DNA of 64,000 nt from Polynucleobacter difficilis (lineage in GTDB: Bacteria > Pseudomonadota > Gammaproteobacteria > Burkholderiales > Burkholderiaceae): NCBI RefSeq assembly GCF_003065365.1, contig NZ_CP023276.1, positions 682,001 through 746,000 on the forward strand. The letters run 5' to 3'. The notes below the pieces were generated by a model. That model saw only the letters and a list, made by a program, of their open reading frames with translations. It was not told where the DNA came from and did not search any database. This document shows, in pieces, positions 43,550-53,240 of the stretch (within the stretch, counting starts at the first letter, position 1; each line of letters opens with the position of its first letter). The translations under genes and the position numbers were made by a program.

Positions 43550-43634
43550 GCCGACGTGGTGAAATTGGTAGACACGCTATCTTGAGGGGGTAGTGGCTTA
43601 GGCTGTGCGAGTTCGAGTCTCGCCGTCGGCACCA
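43550..43634 (+). tRNA. tRNA-Leu(GAG)
   Basis: Eighty-five bases with encoded CCA. The acceptor stem pairs GCCGACG with CGTCGGC. The anticodon stem CTATC/GGTAG (one G-U) frames TTGAGGG with anticodon GAG at 43584-43586. A long variable arm and GTTCGAGTC T-loop mark a class II leucine tRNA reading CUC and CUU. TAGAAT 18 bases upstream is a possible -10. Confidence 0.95.
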
Positions 43635-43758
43635 ATTTGTAAGTGATTTGCTCTAAGTCAATTTTTATATTTGGCTTTTAGTCCATAATCAAACGTGTTT
43701 ATTGGGATATTTTTAGAGTTAATTTAGGACTTAAAACTGCCTTCAGATCAGGACTGCT

Positions 43759-44118
43759 TTGGACCTCGCTAATTACTTCCCCATCTTGCTTTTCATTCTC
43801 GTCGGCATCGCCGTCGGAATTGTGCCGATGTTTTTGGGTAAGGTCTTAGCGCCATCCCGTCCTGACGCAGAAAAACTCTCTTCCTACGAGTGCGGCTTTG
43901 AAGCTTTTGAAGATGCGCGCATGAAATTCGATGTGCGCTATTACCTGGTTGCCATCCTCTTTATTTTGTTTGACCTGGAAACTGCCTTTTTATTCCCTTG
44001 GGGTGTTGCGCTGCGCGACATCGGCTGGGAAGGCTATGTATCCATGGTGGTATTCCTCTTTGTATTCATCGTGGGATTCGTCTACATCTGGAAAAAGGGC
44101 GCTCTCGACTGGGAGTGA
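43759..44118 (+). CDS. nuoA: NADH-quinone oxidoreductase subunit A
   Basis: Small membrane subunit (119 residues, three helices) of complex I. KLSSYECGFEAFEDARMKFDVRY-like sequence, with the conserved Cys in the SYECG loop, is the family mark. The start is TTG at 43759 with AGGA six bases ahead; the first in-frame ATG would remove the first membrane helix. It opens a 14-gene operon (nuoA-N) in the usual order. It lies 124 bases after tRNA-Leu. Confidence 0.96.
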   Translation: MDLANYFPILLFILVGIAVGIVPMFLGKVLAPSRPDAEKLSSYECGFEAFEDARMKFDVRYYLVAILFILFDLETAFLFPWGVALRDIGWEGYVSMVVFLFVFIVGFVYIWKKGALDWE

Positions 44119-44123
44119 TCGTT

Positions 44124-44606
44124 ATGGCACTGGAAGGCGTTCTCAAAGAAGGATTTATTACCACCTCAGCGGATCAGTTGATTAACTGGACCCGTACGGG
44201 ATCCTTGTGGCCAATGACTTTTGGCTTAGCATGCTGTGCAGTCGAGATGATGCACGCTGGTGCGGCCCGATATGACTTGGATCGCTTCGGTGTGGTCTTC
44301 CGTCCTTCGCCACGCCAATCCGATCTCATGATTGTGGCGGGTACCCTCTGCAATAAGATGGCTCCAGCCTTGCGTAAGGTTTACGATCAAATGCCGGAGC
44401 CTCGCTGGGTGATTTCCATGGGCTCCTGTGCTAACGGCGGCGGCTATTACCATTACTCCTATTCTGTTGTGCGCGGCTGTGATCGTATCGTGCCGGTGGA
44501 TATTTATGTGCCAGGTTGCCCGCCGACTGCGGAAGCCCTCATCTACGGCATTATTCAATTGCAAGCCAAAATTGGCCGCACTAGCACCATCGCGCGGAAG
44601 GCATAA
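44124..44606 (+). CDS. nuoB: NADH-quinone oxidoreductase subunit B
   Basis: Carries Fe-S cluster N2, the last electron carrier before quinone. The 160-residue product from ATG 44124 (GGGAG eight bases ahead) has the four ligands Cys37-Cys38 (GLACCAVEMM), Cys102 (SMGSCANGGG) and Cys132 (YVPGCPPTAEA). A longer frame overlaps nuoA and adds unconserved residues. Confidence 0.97.
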   Translation: MALEGVLKEGFITTSADQLINWTRTGSLWPMTFGLACCAVEMMHAGAARYDLDRFGVVFRPSPRQSDLMIVAGTLCNKMAPALRKVYDQMPEPRWVISMGSCANGGGYYHYSYSVVRGCDRIVPVDIYVPGCPPTAEALIYGIIQLQAKIGRTSTIARKA

Positions 44607-44609
44607 GGA

Positions 44610-45209
44610 ATGTCTGAGCGCCTGATTCAACTGCAATCTCATGTCGAACGCGCTCTAGGTGGTCGGGTGCAGTCGATCACCTTGGCCTTGAATGAGTTAA
44701 CGGTGGTGTTGCGTGCGGATACCTATTTAGAGTCTGCGCTGATTTTGCGTGACGACCCGGCACTAGGTTTTGAGCAGCTAATTGATTTATGCGGCATTGA
44801 CTACCAAGACTACCTTGATGGTACATATAGCGGCCCCCGTTTTGCGGTGGTGACCCATTTGCTGTCAGTGAAGCACAATCTGCGTTTACGCCTACGGGTC
44901 TTTGCGCCAGACGATAGCTATCCCTTGGTTTCCTCATTGACTTCCGTCTGGGCCTCGGCAAACTGGTTTGAGCGCGAAGCATTTGACCTCTTTGGTATTT
45001 TGTTTGATGGCCACGCTGATCTGCGCCGCATCTTGACCGACTATGGCTTTATTGGCCATCCCTTCCGTAAGGATTTCCCGATTTCTGGGAACGTGGAAAT
45101 GCGCTACGACCCCGAGCTGCAGCGGGTTGTGTACCAGCCGGTCACGATTGAGACTCGCGAGGTTACGCCGCGCGTAGTGCGGGAAGAGCAATACGGAGGC
45201 CCAGTTTAA
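44610..45209 (+). CDS. nuoC: NADH-quinone oxidoreductase subunit C
   Basis: Peripheral arm subunit (199 residues) with the 30-kDa subunit signature (ASANWFEREAFDLFGILFDGH and RRILTDYGFIGHPFRKDFP). It is a separate gene here, whereas E. coli has nuoC fused to nuoD. Spacing to nuoB is three bases and to nuoD two. Confidence 0.97.
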   Translation: MSERLIQLQSHVERALGGRVQSITLALNELTVVLRADTYLESALILRDDPALGFEQLIDLCGIDYQDYLDGTYSGPRFAVVTHLLSVKHNLRLRLRVFAPDDSYPLVSSLTSVWASANWFEREAFDLFGILFDGHADLRRILTDYGFIGHPFRKDFPISGNVEMRYDPELQRVVYQPVTIETREVTPRVVREEQYGGPV

Positions 45210-45211
45210 TC

Positions 45212-46465
45212 ATGGCCGAGATTAAAAATTACACCCTGAACTTTGGTCCACAGCATCCAGCTGCGCACGGCGTATTGCGCTTAGTGCTAGAGCTCGACGG
45301 CGAAGTCATTCAGCGCGCTGATCCGCACATTGGTTTATTGCATCGTGCCACTGAAAAACTCGCCGAGACCCGTACCTGGATTCAGAGCGTGCCTTACATG
45401 GATCGCCTCGATTACGTCTCGATGATGGTGAACGAGCATGCGTATGTGATGGCCATTGAAAAATTACTCAACGTGGATGTGCCGCTGCGCGCGCAATACA
45501 TCCGCGTGATGTATGACGAGTTAACCCGTTTACTCAATCACTTATTGTGGATTGGTTGCCATGGCTTGGACGTCGGCGCTATGGCGGTCTTCTTGTATGC
45601 CTTCCGCGATCGCGAAGATATTTTTGACATGTATGAAGCCGTCTCTGGCGCGCGCATGCATGCAGCCTACTACCGTCCAGGTGGCGTCTATCGTGATCTG
45701 CCCGAGCGCATGCCGCAGTTTGCTGAATCCAAGACCCGCAGTAGCAGTGCGCTCAAGCGTCTCAATGAAGATCGTAGCGGTTCCTTGCTGGATTTCATTG
45801 ACGCATTTACCCAGCGTTTCCCCGGAAACGTCGATGAGTACTGCAATTTGTTAACGGATAACCGCATTTGGAAGCAGCGCCTCGTAGGTATTGGTGTTGT
45901 CTCGCCTGAGCGCGCCTTGCAACTGGGCTTTACTGGCCCCATGCTCCGTGGTTCTGGCGTGGAGTGGGATTTGCGTAAGAAGCAACCGTACGAAGTCTAT
46001 GACCGCTTGCAGTTTGATATTCCAGTGGGTGTCAATGGCGACTCCTATGACCGCTACTTAATCCGTATGGAAGAGATGCGCCAATCCAATCGCATTGTTC
46101 AGCAATGCGTTGCTTGGTTGCGCGCCAATCCTGGTCCGGTGATGAGTGATAACCATAAAGTATCGCCACCCGCCCGCGTGGATATGAAAACCAATATGGA
46201 AGAGTTGATTCACCACTTCAAACTCTTTACCGAAGGCATTCATGTTCCAGCAGGCGAGGCCTATGCTGCGGTCGAGCACCCCAAAGGTGAGTTCGGTATC
46301 TACGCTGTATCGGATGGCGCTAATAAGCCATACCGCTTAAAAATCCGTGCCCCTGGTTTTGTGCATTTGGCATCCCTGGATGAAATGGCCCGCGGCCACA
46401 TGATTGCGGATGCAGTAACCATTATTGGTACACAAGATATTGTGTTCGGCGAGATCGATCGCTAA
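45212..46465 (+). CDS. nuoD: NADH-quinone oxidoreductase subunit D
   Basis: Peripheral arm 49-kDa subunit (417 residues) that forms the quinone site with NuoB. NFGPQHPAAHGVLRLVLELDG at the start, then the HIGLLHRATEKLAE region, and the C-terminal SLDEMARGHMIADAVTIIGT with the closing DIVFGEIDR are all conserved. The conserved His and the later Tyr of the quinone pocket lie in the first 150 residues. Confidence 0.97.
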   Translation: MAEIKNYTLNFGPQHPAAHGVLRLVLELDGEVIQRADPHIGLLHRATEKLAETRTWIQSVPYMDRLDYVSMMVNEHAYVMAIEKLLNVDVPLRAQYIRVMYDELTRLLNHLLWIGCHGLDVGAMAVFLYAFRDREDIFDMYEAVSGARMHAAYYRPGGVYRDLPERMPQFAESKTRSSSALKRLNEDRSGSLLDFIDAFTQRFPGNVDEYCNLLTDNRIWKQRLVGIGVVSPERALQLGFTGPMLRGSGVEWDLRKKQPYEVYDRLQFDIPVGVNGDSYDRYLIRMEEMRQSNRIVQQCVAWLRANPGPVMSDNHKVSPPARVDMKTNMEELIHHFKLFTEGIHVPAGEAYAAVEHPKGEFGIYAVSDGANKPYRLKIRAPGFVHLASLDEMARGHMIADAVTIIGTQDIVFGEIDR

Positions 46466-46490
46466 TCGCTTGGACACTCTGGACTAATTC

Positions 46491-47009
46491 ATGACACACA
46501 CTCCAACCATGCAACTATCTGCCAAGACCCGCGCCGATATGGAGCGCAATATTGCCAAGTACCCCGCCGATCAAAAGCAATCGGCTGTGATGGCATGTTT
46601 AATTGCAGCGCAAACCGAAGTAGGCTGGGTCTCGCCTGAGGTGATTGCTGAGGTTGCATCTGTATTGGGCATGACCACCATTGCAGTGGATGAAGTCGCC
46701 ACTTTTTACAATATGTATGACACCAAACCCATTGGGCGTCACAAAATTGTGGTGTGCACCAATTTGCCATGCCAGCTCAGCAATGGCGAGCGCGCCGCCA
46801 ATCATTTAAAGCAGCGGCTGGGGATTGGTTTTAATGAGACCACGCCTTGCGGCACATTTACCTTAAAAGAGGGTGAGTGTATGGGTGCCTGTGGTGATTC
46901 CCCAGTGATGCTGGTGAACAATAAAACCATGTGTAGTTTTATGAGCAATGAAAAAATTGATGCGCTCTTGGATGAGTTGCGCGCTTCGGCAAAAGGACAG
47001 CCAGCATGA
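46491..47009 (+). CDS. nuoE: NADH-quinone oxidoreductase subunit E
   Basis: Thioredoxin-like subunit with a [2Fe-2S] cluster (N1a). In 172 residues the ligands are Cys89 and Cys94 (VVCTNLPC) and Cys130 and Cys134 (ECMGAC). It overlaps nuoF by four bases. Confidence 0.96.
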   Translation: MTHTPTMQLSAKTRADMERNIAKYPADQKQSAVMACLIAAQTEVGWVSPEVIAEVASVLGMTTIAVDEVATFYNMYDTKPIGRHKIVVCTNLPCQLSNGERAANHLKQRLGIGFNETTPCGTFTLKEGECMGACGDSPVMLVNNKTMCSFMSNEKIDALLDELRASAKGQPA

Positions 47010-48301
47010 CCAGTCTGCACAGCCGTCACATCAAGCCATTAATTTTGGCTGGCCTCACTGGTGATAACTGGGGCCTCAAAGATTATGAGAGCCGCGGCGG
47101 TTATCAGCAGTTGCGCCGAATTCTGAAGGACAAAGTCACGCCAGACGCTTTGATTGCAGAATTAAAAGCATCGTCACTGCGCGGTCGTGGCGGCGCAGGA
47201 TTTCCGACTGGACTGAAGTGGAGTTTTATGCCCCGTCAGTTCCCGGGTCAGAAGTATTTGGTTTGCAATAGCGATGAGGGTGAGCCCGGTACGTTTAAAG
47301 ACCGTGACATCATGCGCTACAACCCACATGCATTGATCGAGGGCATGATCATCGGTGCCTACACCATGGGCATTAGCGTTGGCTATAACTACATTCACGG
47401 CGAAATCTGGGAAGTCTATACCCGCTTCGAAGAGGCATTAGAACAGGCCCGTGCCGCAGGTTATTTGGGTGATTCCATCCTAGGAACGGATTTTAATTTC
47501 CAGCTGCATGCATCGCCAGGCTGGGGTGCCTACATTTGCGGTGAAGAAACTGCGTTGCTGGAATCCCTCGAAGGCAAAAAGGGTCAACCCCGTTTCAAAC
47601 CGCCATTTCCAGCGAGCTTTGGTTTGTATGGCAAGCCCACGACAATTAACAATACGGAAACCTTCGCGGCCGTGCCATTCATATTGGCAATTGGTGGTGA
47701 GGCGTATTTGCAACTCGGCAAGCCCAATAATGGCGGCACAAAGATTTTCTCGGTGTCGGGTGACGTAGTGCATCCCGGTAATTACGAGGTTCCTCTCGGA
47801 ACGCCGTTCTCAGAGCTCTTGCAGCTCGCTGGCGGTATGCGCGAAGGAAAAGCATTAAAGGCAGTAATCCCAGGCGGATCATCGGCGCCGGTTATTCCGG
47901 GCGCCATGATGATGGATCTCACGATGGACTACGACAGCATTGCAAAAGCGGGTTCGATGTTGGGTTCAGGCGCGGTCATCGTCATGAATGACACCCGTTG
48001 CATGGTGAAGTCGCTCTTGCGCCTATCGTATTTCTATCACGAAGAGTCGTGCGGACAGTGCACCCCATGCCGTGAGGGCACCGGCTGGTTGTGGCGCATC
48101 GTTAATCGCATTGAGCATGGACAAGGGCGCCCAGAAGATTTGGATTTGCTGAATGACGTTGCGGCAAATATTCAGGGTAGAACCATTTGCGCTTTAGGCG
48201 ATGCGGCTGCAATGCCAGTGCGCGGCATGCTCAAGCACTATATGGATGAATTTGCGTACCACGTTGAGCACAAGCGTTGCATCGTGCCTGAATACGTTTA
48301 G
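47006..48301 (+). CDS. nuoF: NADH-quinone oxidoreductase subunit F
   Basis: NADH- and FMN-binding subunit (431 residues), where NADH gives up its electrons. Glycine-rich LRGRGGAGFPTGLKW (about 56-72) binds NADH, ICGEETALLESLEGKKGQPR binds FMN, and ESCGQCTPCREGTG (about 350) with a later Cys binds cluster N3. Confidence 0.97.
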   Translation: MTSLHSRHIKPLILAGLTGDNWGLKDYESRGGYQQLRRILKDKVTPDALIAELKASSLRGRGGAGFPTGLKWSFMPRQFPGQKYLVCNSDEGEPGTFKDRDIMRYNPHALIEGMIIGAYTMGISVGYNYIHGEIWEVYTRFEEALEQARAAGYLGDSILGTDFNFQLHASPGWGAYICGEETALLESLEGKKGQPRFKPPFPASFGLYGKPTTINNTETFAAVPFILAIGGEAYLQLGKPNNGGTKIFSVSGDVVHPGNYEVPLGTPFSELLQLAGGMREGKALKAVIPGGSSAPVIPGAMMMDLTMDYDSIAKAGSMLGSGAVIVMNDTRCMVKSLLRLSYFYHEESCGQCTPCREGTGWLWRIVNRIEHGQGRPEDLDLLNDVAANIQGRTICALGDAAAMPVRGMLKHYMDEFAYHVEHKRCIVPEYV

Positions 48302-48331
48302 TACTACTAGAAAAGAGAAGGATTTATTGAC

Positions 48332-50662
48332 GTGAGCATGGTTGAAATCGAATTGGACGGTAAGGCAGTCGAAGTTCCGCAAGGTTCGATGGTGATGCAT
48401 GCCGCAAATAAATTGGGAACCTATATTCCCCATTTCTGCTATCACAAGAAATTATCGATCGCAGCCAATTGCCGCATGTGCTTAGTTGAGGTTGAAAAAG
48501 CACCCAAACCATTGCCTGCCTGCGCAACGCCAGTAACTCAGGGCATGAAGGTCTTTACGCATTCTGCAAAAGCAGTGGAAGCGCAACGCTCGGTTATGGA
48601 ATTCTTGCTCATTAATCACCCACTGGATTGCCCGATTTGCGATCAAGGTGGTGAGTGTCAATTGCAGGATTTATCCGTTGGTTACGGCAAATCCACATCG
48701 CGCTACAGTGAAGAAAAGCGCGTGGTGTTTCATAAGAATGTAGGGCCGCTCATTTCCATGGAAGAGATGACGCGTTGCATTCATTGCACCCGCTGCGTTC
48801 GTTTTGGCCAAGAAGTTTCTGGAATCATGGAATTGGGCATGGTCAATCGCGGCGAGCATTCTGAGATCACCACCTTCTCTGGTCAAACGATTGATTCCGA
48901 ATTATCGGGAAATATGATTGATATTTGCCCAGTCGGCGCCTTAACGAGCAAGCCATTCCGTTACGCTGCGCGTACCTGGGAGCTCGGCCGTAAGCGTTCA
49001 TTGAGCCCGCACGATAGCTTGGGCACCAACACCACAGTACAAACCAAAGCCAATCGTGTGATGCGAGTTGTGGCTCTGGAAAATGAAGCCATTAATGAAT
49101 GCTGGATTAGTGACCGCGACCGTTTTGCCTACGAAGGCGTAAATAGTGCAGAGCGCTTGACTGTGCCGATGGTCAAGCAAGAGGGCAAATGGCTTGAAAC
49201 GGATTGGGAGTCTGCCTTAGAGTACGTTACCCGTTCTTTGAAAACCATTACAGCGGATCATGGCGCTGATGCGCTTGCGGCCATCGCTCACCCAATCTCG
49301 AGCGTAGAAGAATTGCATCTCCTGCAAAAAGTCGTTCGTGCAATGGGATCTGATCGCGTTGAGACGCGCCTACGTCAAACTGACATGCGCGGTAGTGCCA
49401 CTGCACCATGGCTAGGTATGCCAATTGCCAATGTGAGCCAATTGGATCGAGCACTCGTGATTGGTAGTTTTTTACGTAAAGAGCAGCCACTGATTGCGGC
49501 GCGTTTACGTACTGCTACGAAGCGTGGCCTCCAGGTTTCTCGCATTGATGCGGGTGGTGATGATTGGTTGATGCCTTCGCTGGGCATTCCTGCGGCGCCG
49601 AGTCGCTGGACAGCAGTGCTGACTGAAGTAGCCAGCGCGATTGCAAAAGCAAACGCAAGTCAATTGCCCGCAGGCATTCAGGGTGGGGCGGTTTCGCCAG
49701 AAGCCCAAGCCATTGCAGATAGCCTTTTATCTGGAAGCAATAAGGCAGTGCTTTTGGGTTCTGCTGCCATTGCGCACACCCATGCTTCGAATTTGCATAT
49801 GCTAGCCCAATTTATTGCCGAGCAAACCGGTGCTACCTTTGGATTTTTACCGGTTGGCGGCAATGCCGTTGCGGCACCGCTGCTGCAAGCTGTTCAGCAA
49901 AAACCCAATGCGGGTATTGATTCTGTTCTCGACGGTAGCGCTCGCGCAGTCCTTTTGCTCAATGTGGAGCCATTATCTGATTTGCCCAATCCACAGCAAA
50001 GCCGTGCAGCCCTCATAAAGGCCGATACCGTTATCGCGCTGAGTGCGTTTGCTAGCAGTGAGCTATTGGAATTGGCTGATGTGTTGTTACCCATTACGCC
50101 ATTTACAGAATCCGTTGGTAGCTTTATCAATGCAGCAGGAACAGTGCAGACCATCCAGCCATCGGTTCGCCCCTTAGCTGACGCAAGACCAGCATGGAAA
50201 GTGTTGCGCGCCTTGGGCAGTTTATTGGGTCTGAATGGCTTCTTACTTAATACGCCGGAAGAGGTTTGTGGTGAGGCTTTAGCAAAACCAATAGCCGAGC
50301 GCCTTAATAACCGCTTTACTGCAGCCCTCGGCCTGACTCAAGATCAAGCCATTACCGGCCTGGAGCGGGTAACGGACTTACCGATTTATGGTGTCGATGC
50401 GATCGTGCGCCGTGCTCCTGCATTGCAATTGACTCGCGATGCAAAAAATGCACATTGCCTGGGCTTAAATGCCAAGACCTTCGCTGAACTGAATTTGAAA
50501 GACGGTGATCTTGTCGCTATTACGCAGGGCGGCAATACAGTGCAAATGCCTGCCATGCTGGAAAGTCAGTTGGCGGCCGGATGCGTGCGTCTATCTGCAA
50601 CCACACCGACTAGCGCAGCGCTCGGTCCGATGTTTGGTGCCGTTACGGTGAGCCGAGTTTAG
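48332..50662 (+). CDS. nuoG: NADH-quinone oxidoreductase subunit G
   Basis: Large peripheral-arm subunit (776 residues). N-terminal [2Fe-2S] ligands are Cys36, 47, 50 and 64. A His-Cys3 [4Fe-4S] motif (HPLDCPICDQGGEC) and a further 4Fe-4S motif (CIHCTRCVRFG with a later CPVGAL) follow, then a molybdopterin-oxidoreductase-like domain without cofactor. The start is GTG at 48332 (AAGGA nine bases ahead) or ATG at 48338; the first is better spaced. Confidence 0.95.
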   Translation: MSMVEIELDGKAVEVPQGSMVMHAANKLGTYIPHFCYHKKLSIAANCRMCLVEVEKAPKPLPACATPVTQGMKVFTHSAKAVEAQRSVMEFLLINHPLDCPICDQGGECQLQDLSVGYGKSTSRYSEEKRVVFHKNVGPLISMEEMTRCIHCTRCVRFGQEVSGIMELGMVNRGEHSEITTFSGQTIDSELSGNMIDICPVGALTSKPFRYAARTWELGRKRSLSPHDSLGTNTTVQTKANRVMRVVALENEAINECWISDRDRFAYEGVNSAERLTVPMVKQEGKWLETDWESALEYVTRSLKTITADHGADALAAIAHPISSVEELHLLQKVVRAMGSDRVETRLRQTDMRGSATAPWLGMPIANVSQLDRALVIGSFLRKEQPLIAARLRTATKRGLQVSRIDAGGDDWLMPSLGIPAAPSRWTAVLTEVASAIAKANASQLPAGIQGGAVSPEAQAIADSLLSGSNKAVLLGSAAIAHTHASNLHMLAQFIAEQTGATFGFLPVGGNAVAAPLLQAVQQKPNAGIDSVLDGSARAVLLLNVEPLSDLPNPQQSRAALIKADTVIALSAFASSELLELADVLLPITPFTESVGSFINAAGTVQTIQPSVRPLADARPAWKVLRALGSLLGLNGFLLNTPEEVCGEALAKPIAERLNNRFTAALGLTQDQAITGLERVTDLPIYGVDAIVRRAPALQLTRDAKNAHCLGLNAKTFAELNLKDGDLVAITQGGNTVQMPAMLESQLAAGCVRLSATTPTSAALGPMFGAVTVSRV

Positions 50663-50670
50663 GAATCGCA

Positions 50671-51744
50671 ATGACAGAGCTACTCAATACCGTGAATGCC
50701 TTTGGGTCTGAATTACTCGGATCTTTTTGGCCGCTGGTGTGGACATTACTGAAGATCGTCGCGATCGTCTTGCCGATGTTTGCTGCAGTTGCCTACATGA
50801 CCCTGTGGGAGCGCAAACTGATTGGTTGGATGCACATTCGCCTTGGCCCGAATCGCACTGGCCCATTGGGTTTACTGCAGCCCATCGCTGATGCGATTAA
50901 GTTGCTGCTCAAAGAAATCGTTTCACCGACCCGCTCGAACAAAGTGCTGTTTATTGTTGCGCCAGTAATGGTCATCATGCCCGCATTTGCATCCTGGGCA
51001 GTGATTCCGTTTCAGGCTGATTTAGTCCTGGCCGACGTCAATGCCGGCCTCTTGTACATCATTGCGATTTCATCGATCGGTGTATATGGCGTGATCTTGG
51101 CTGGCTGGGCATCGAACTCCAAGTACCCGTTCTTGGCAGCGATGCGCGCTTCGGCGCAAATGATTTCCTATGAAATCGCCATGGGCTTTGCGTTGGTCAC
51201 CGTTCTTATTATTTCAGGCTCACTCAATCTGAGCAAAATCGTGCTGCTGCAAGATACCGGCATCTTTGCTGACATGGGACTTAATTTCCTGTCGTGGAAC
51301 TGGTTGCCTTTGTTGCCCATGTTCTTGATTTACTTTATCTCCGGTGTTGCCGAAACCAATCGCCATCCCTTTGACGTGGTGGAAGGGGAGTCCGAGATTG
51401 TGGCTGGTCACATGGTTGAGTATTCGGGTATGGCATACGCCATGTTCTTCTTGGCGGAATACGCCAACATGATCATGATTGCTGCGCTTACCTCGATTCT
51501 GTTCTTGGGTGGTTGGTTACCCATTGTTGATTTGCCCATCTTGCGCGATATCCCTGGATTCTTTTGGCTGTTTGCCAAAACCTTCTTTATTTTGTCCTGC
51601 TTTATTTGGCTGCGGGCGACCTTACCCCGTTATCGCTATGACCAAATCATGCGCCTAGGCTGGAAGATTTTTATTCCCTTGGCTGTTTTCTGGGTGGTGT
51701 TGGTGGGTGCTTGGGTTGTTTCCCCATGGAATATTTGGAACTAG
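50671..51744 (+). CDS. nuoH: NADH-quinone oxidoreductase subunit H
   Basis: Membrane subunit (357 residues, about eight helices) at the junction with the peripheral arm. Motifs: YMTLWERKLIGWMHIRLGPN and, on a later loop, ETNRHPFDVVEGESEIVAG with the conserved acidic residues of the quinone channel. FFILSCFIWLRATLPRYRYD closes it. Confidence 0.97.
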   Translation: MTELLNTVNAFGSELLGSFWPLVWTLLKIVAIVLPMFAAVAYMTLWERKLIGWMHIRLGPNRTGPLGLLQPIADAIKLLLKEIVSPTRSNKVLFIVAPVMVIMPAFASWAVIPFQADLVLADVNAGLLYIIAISSIGVYGVILAGWASNSKYPFLAAMRASAQMISYEIAMGFALVTVLIISGSLNLSKIVLLQDTGIFADMGLNFLSWNWLPLLPMFLIYFISGVAETNRHPFDVVEGESEIVAGHMVEYSGMAYAMFFLAEYANMIMIAALTSILFLGGWLPIVDLPILRDIPGFFWLFAKTFFILSCFIWLRATLPRYRYDQIMRLGWKIFIPLAVFWVVLVGAWVVSPWNIWN

Positions 51745-51753
51745 GTCACGATT

Positions 51754-52245
51754 ATGTTTAAACGGATTAATCAGTTCTTAAGTAGCTTAATGTTGAAAGA
51801 CATTTTGACCGGGATGGCGATCACCGGAAAATACCTTTTCAAGCCGAAATTTACGGTGCAATATCCTGAAGAGAAGACGCCGCAGTCACCTCGTTTTCGT
51901 GGTCTGCATGCATTGCGCCGTTATCCGAATGGGGAAGAGCGTTGCATCGCTTGTAAATTATGCGAGGCTGTTTGCCCAGCCATGGCGATCTCGATTGAAT
52001 CGGATCAGCGCGACGATGGAACGCGCCGGACTACGCGCTATGACATCGATTTAACCAAGTGTATTTTTTGCGGTTTCTGTGAAGAAGCCTGTCCGGTTGA
52101 TGCGATTGTCGAAACCAATATTTTTGAGTACTTTGGAGATAAGCGGGGCGATTTGTATTTCACGAAAGATATGTTGCTCGCGGTCGGCGACCAGTATGAA
52201 AAAGACATTGCTGCTAACCGCGCCGCTGATGCTCCCTATCGCTAA
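51754..52245 (+). CDS. nuoI: NADH-quinone oxidoreductase subunit I
   Basis: Ferredoxin-like subunit with clusters N6a and N6b. In 163 residues the ligand sets are Cys64/67/70 with Cys74's partner and Cys113, and Cys103/106/109 with Cys74, following the standard swapped pattern. It passes electrons to NuoB and follows nuoH by nine bases. Confidence 0.97.
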   Translation: MFKRINQFLSSLMLKDILTGMAITGKYLFKPKFTVQYPEEKTPQSPRFRGLHALRRYPNGEERCIACKLCEAVCPAMAISIESDQRDDGTRRTTRYDIDLTKCIFCGFCEEACPVDAIVETNIFEYFGDKRGDLYFTKDMLLAVGDQYEKDIAANRAADAPYR

Positions 52246-52255
52246 GTAATTCACT

Positions 52256-52918
52256 ATGACATTCGAACCCGCAACCCTCTTTGCTATTTTCTTTTATGCC
52301 TTCGCCGGCATTTTGGTGCTTGCTGCCTTACAGGTGATTACGTCGCGCAATCCGGTGAACTCTGCCTTGTTTCTGATGCTGTCCTTCTTTTGCGCATCCG
52401 GATTGTGGATGCTCCTGCGTGCAGAATTTTTAAGTCTCGTACTGATTTTGGTTTACGTTGGCGCAGTCATGGTCTTATTCTTGTTTGTGGTGATGATGCT
52501 GGATTTGGATTTGGCGCACCTGCGTCGGGATTTTAAGAAATACTTGCCCGTTGCCTTTTTAATCGGCGCCGTCATTGTGATGGAGCTATCGATCGTATTG
52601 ATTCGGGGCTTTATTGGCACCACAGTACCTTTGCAGCCAATGATGGAAGAGATGGGCGGCGTATCCAATACCCAAGCCCTTGGGCGCCTGGTGTTTGTTG
52701 ATTATGTTTACGCCTTTGAAATCGCCGGATTGATTCTCTTGGTTGCAATCATTGCAGCGGTTGCGCTGACCCTGCGCCGCCGTAAAGACTCTAAATCCCA
52801 AATCATTGCCGATCAGGTTGCGGTGAACCCAGCAGATCGTATGCGCATGGTGAAGATGGATTCAGAAATGGATGCGAAGCAGGATCAGCGTGGCAAAACG
52901 GGCGGAGATCAAAAATGA
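52256..52918 (+). CDS. nuoJ: NADH-quinone oxidoreductase subunit J
   Basis: Membrane subunit (220 residues, five helices) of the proton-pumping arm, with the conserved LVLILVYVGAVMVLFLFVVM stretch. A hydrophilic C-terminal tail of about 45 residues (rich in Lys, Asp and Met) follows the last helix, longer than in E. coli. It overlaps nuoK by four bases. Confidence 0.96.
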   Translation: MTFEPATLFAIFFYAFAGILVLAALQVITSRNPVNSALFLMLSFFCASGLWMLLRAEFLSLVLILVYVGAVMVLFLFVVMMLDLDLAHLRRDFKKYLPVAFLIGAVIVMELSIVLIRGFIGTTVPLQPMMEEMGGVSNTQALGRLVFVDYVYAFEIAGLILLVAIIAAVALTLRRRKDSKSQIIADQVAVNPADRMRMVKMDSEMDAKQDQRGKTGGDQK

Positions 52919-53223
52919 CTGTAACGCTTGCCCATTTCTTAGTCTTAAGCGCCATCCTGTTTGCGATTAGCGTCGTTGGCATTTTCCTAAATCGCCGCAA
53001 CATCATCATTTTGTTGATGGCAATCGAGCTCATGCTCCTGTCCGTCAATATGAACTTCATTGCCTTCTCCTATTACTTAGGTGACATGGCCGGTCAAGTG
53101 TTTGTGTTTTTCATTTTGACCGTAGCGGCTGCTGAGGCCGCAATTGGTCTGGCGATTTTGGTTGCCTTGTTCCGTAAATTCGATTCGATCAATGCTGAAG
53201 AGCTTGATCACCTCAAAGGCTAG
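52915..53223 (+). CDS. nuoK: NADH-quinone oxidoreductase subunit K
   Basis: A 102-residue, three-helix membrane subunit. The conserved glutamates lie in MAIELMLLSVNMN (helix 2) and TVAAAEAAIGLAI (helix 3). ATGA overlap with nuoJ. Confidence 0.97.
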   Translation: MTVTLAHFLVLSAILFAISVVGIFLNRRNIIILLMAIELMLLSVNMNFIAFSYYLGDMAGQVFVFFILTVAAAEAAIGLAILVALFRKFDSINAEELDHLKG

Positions 53224-53240
53224 TTTAAAAAGACCCTGCA

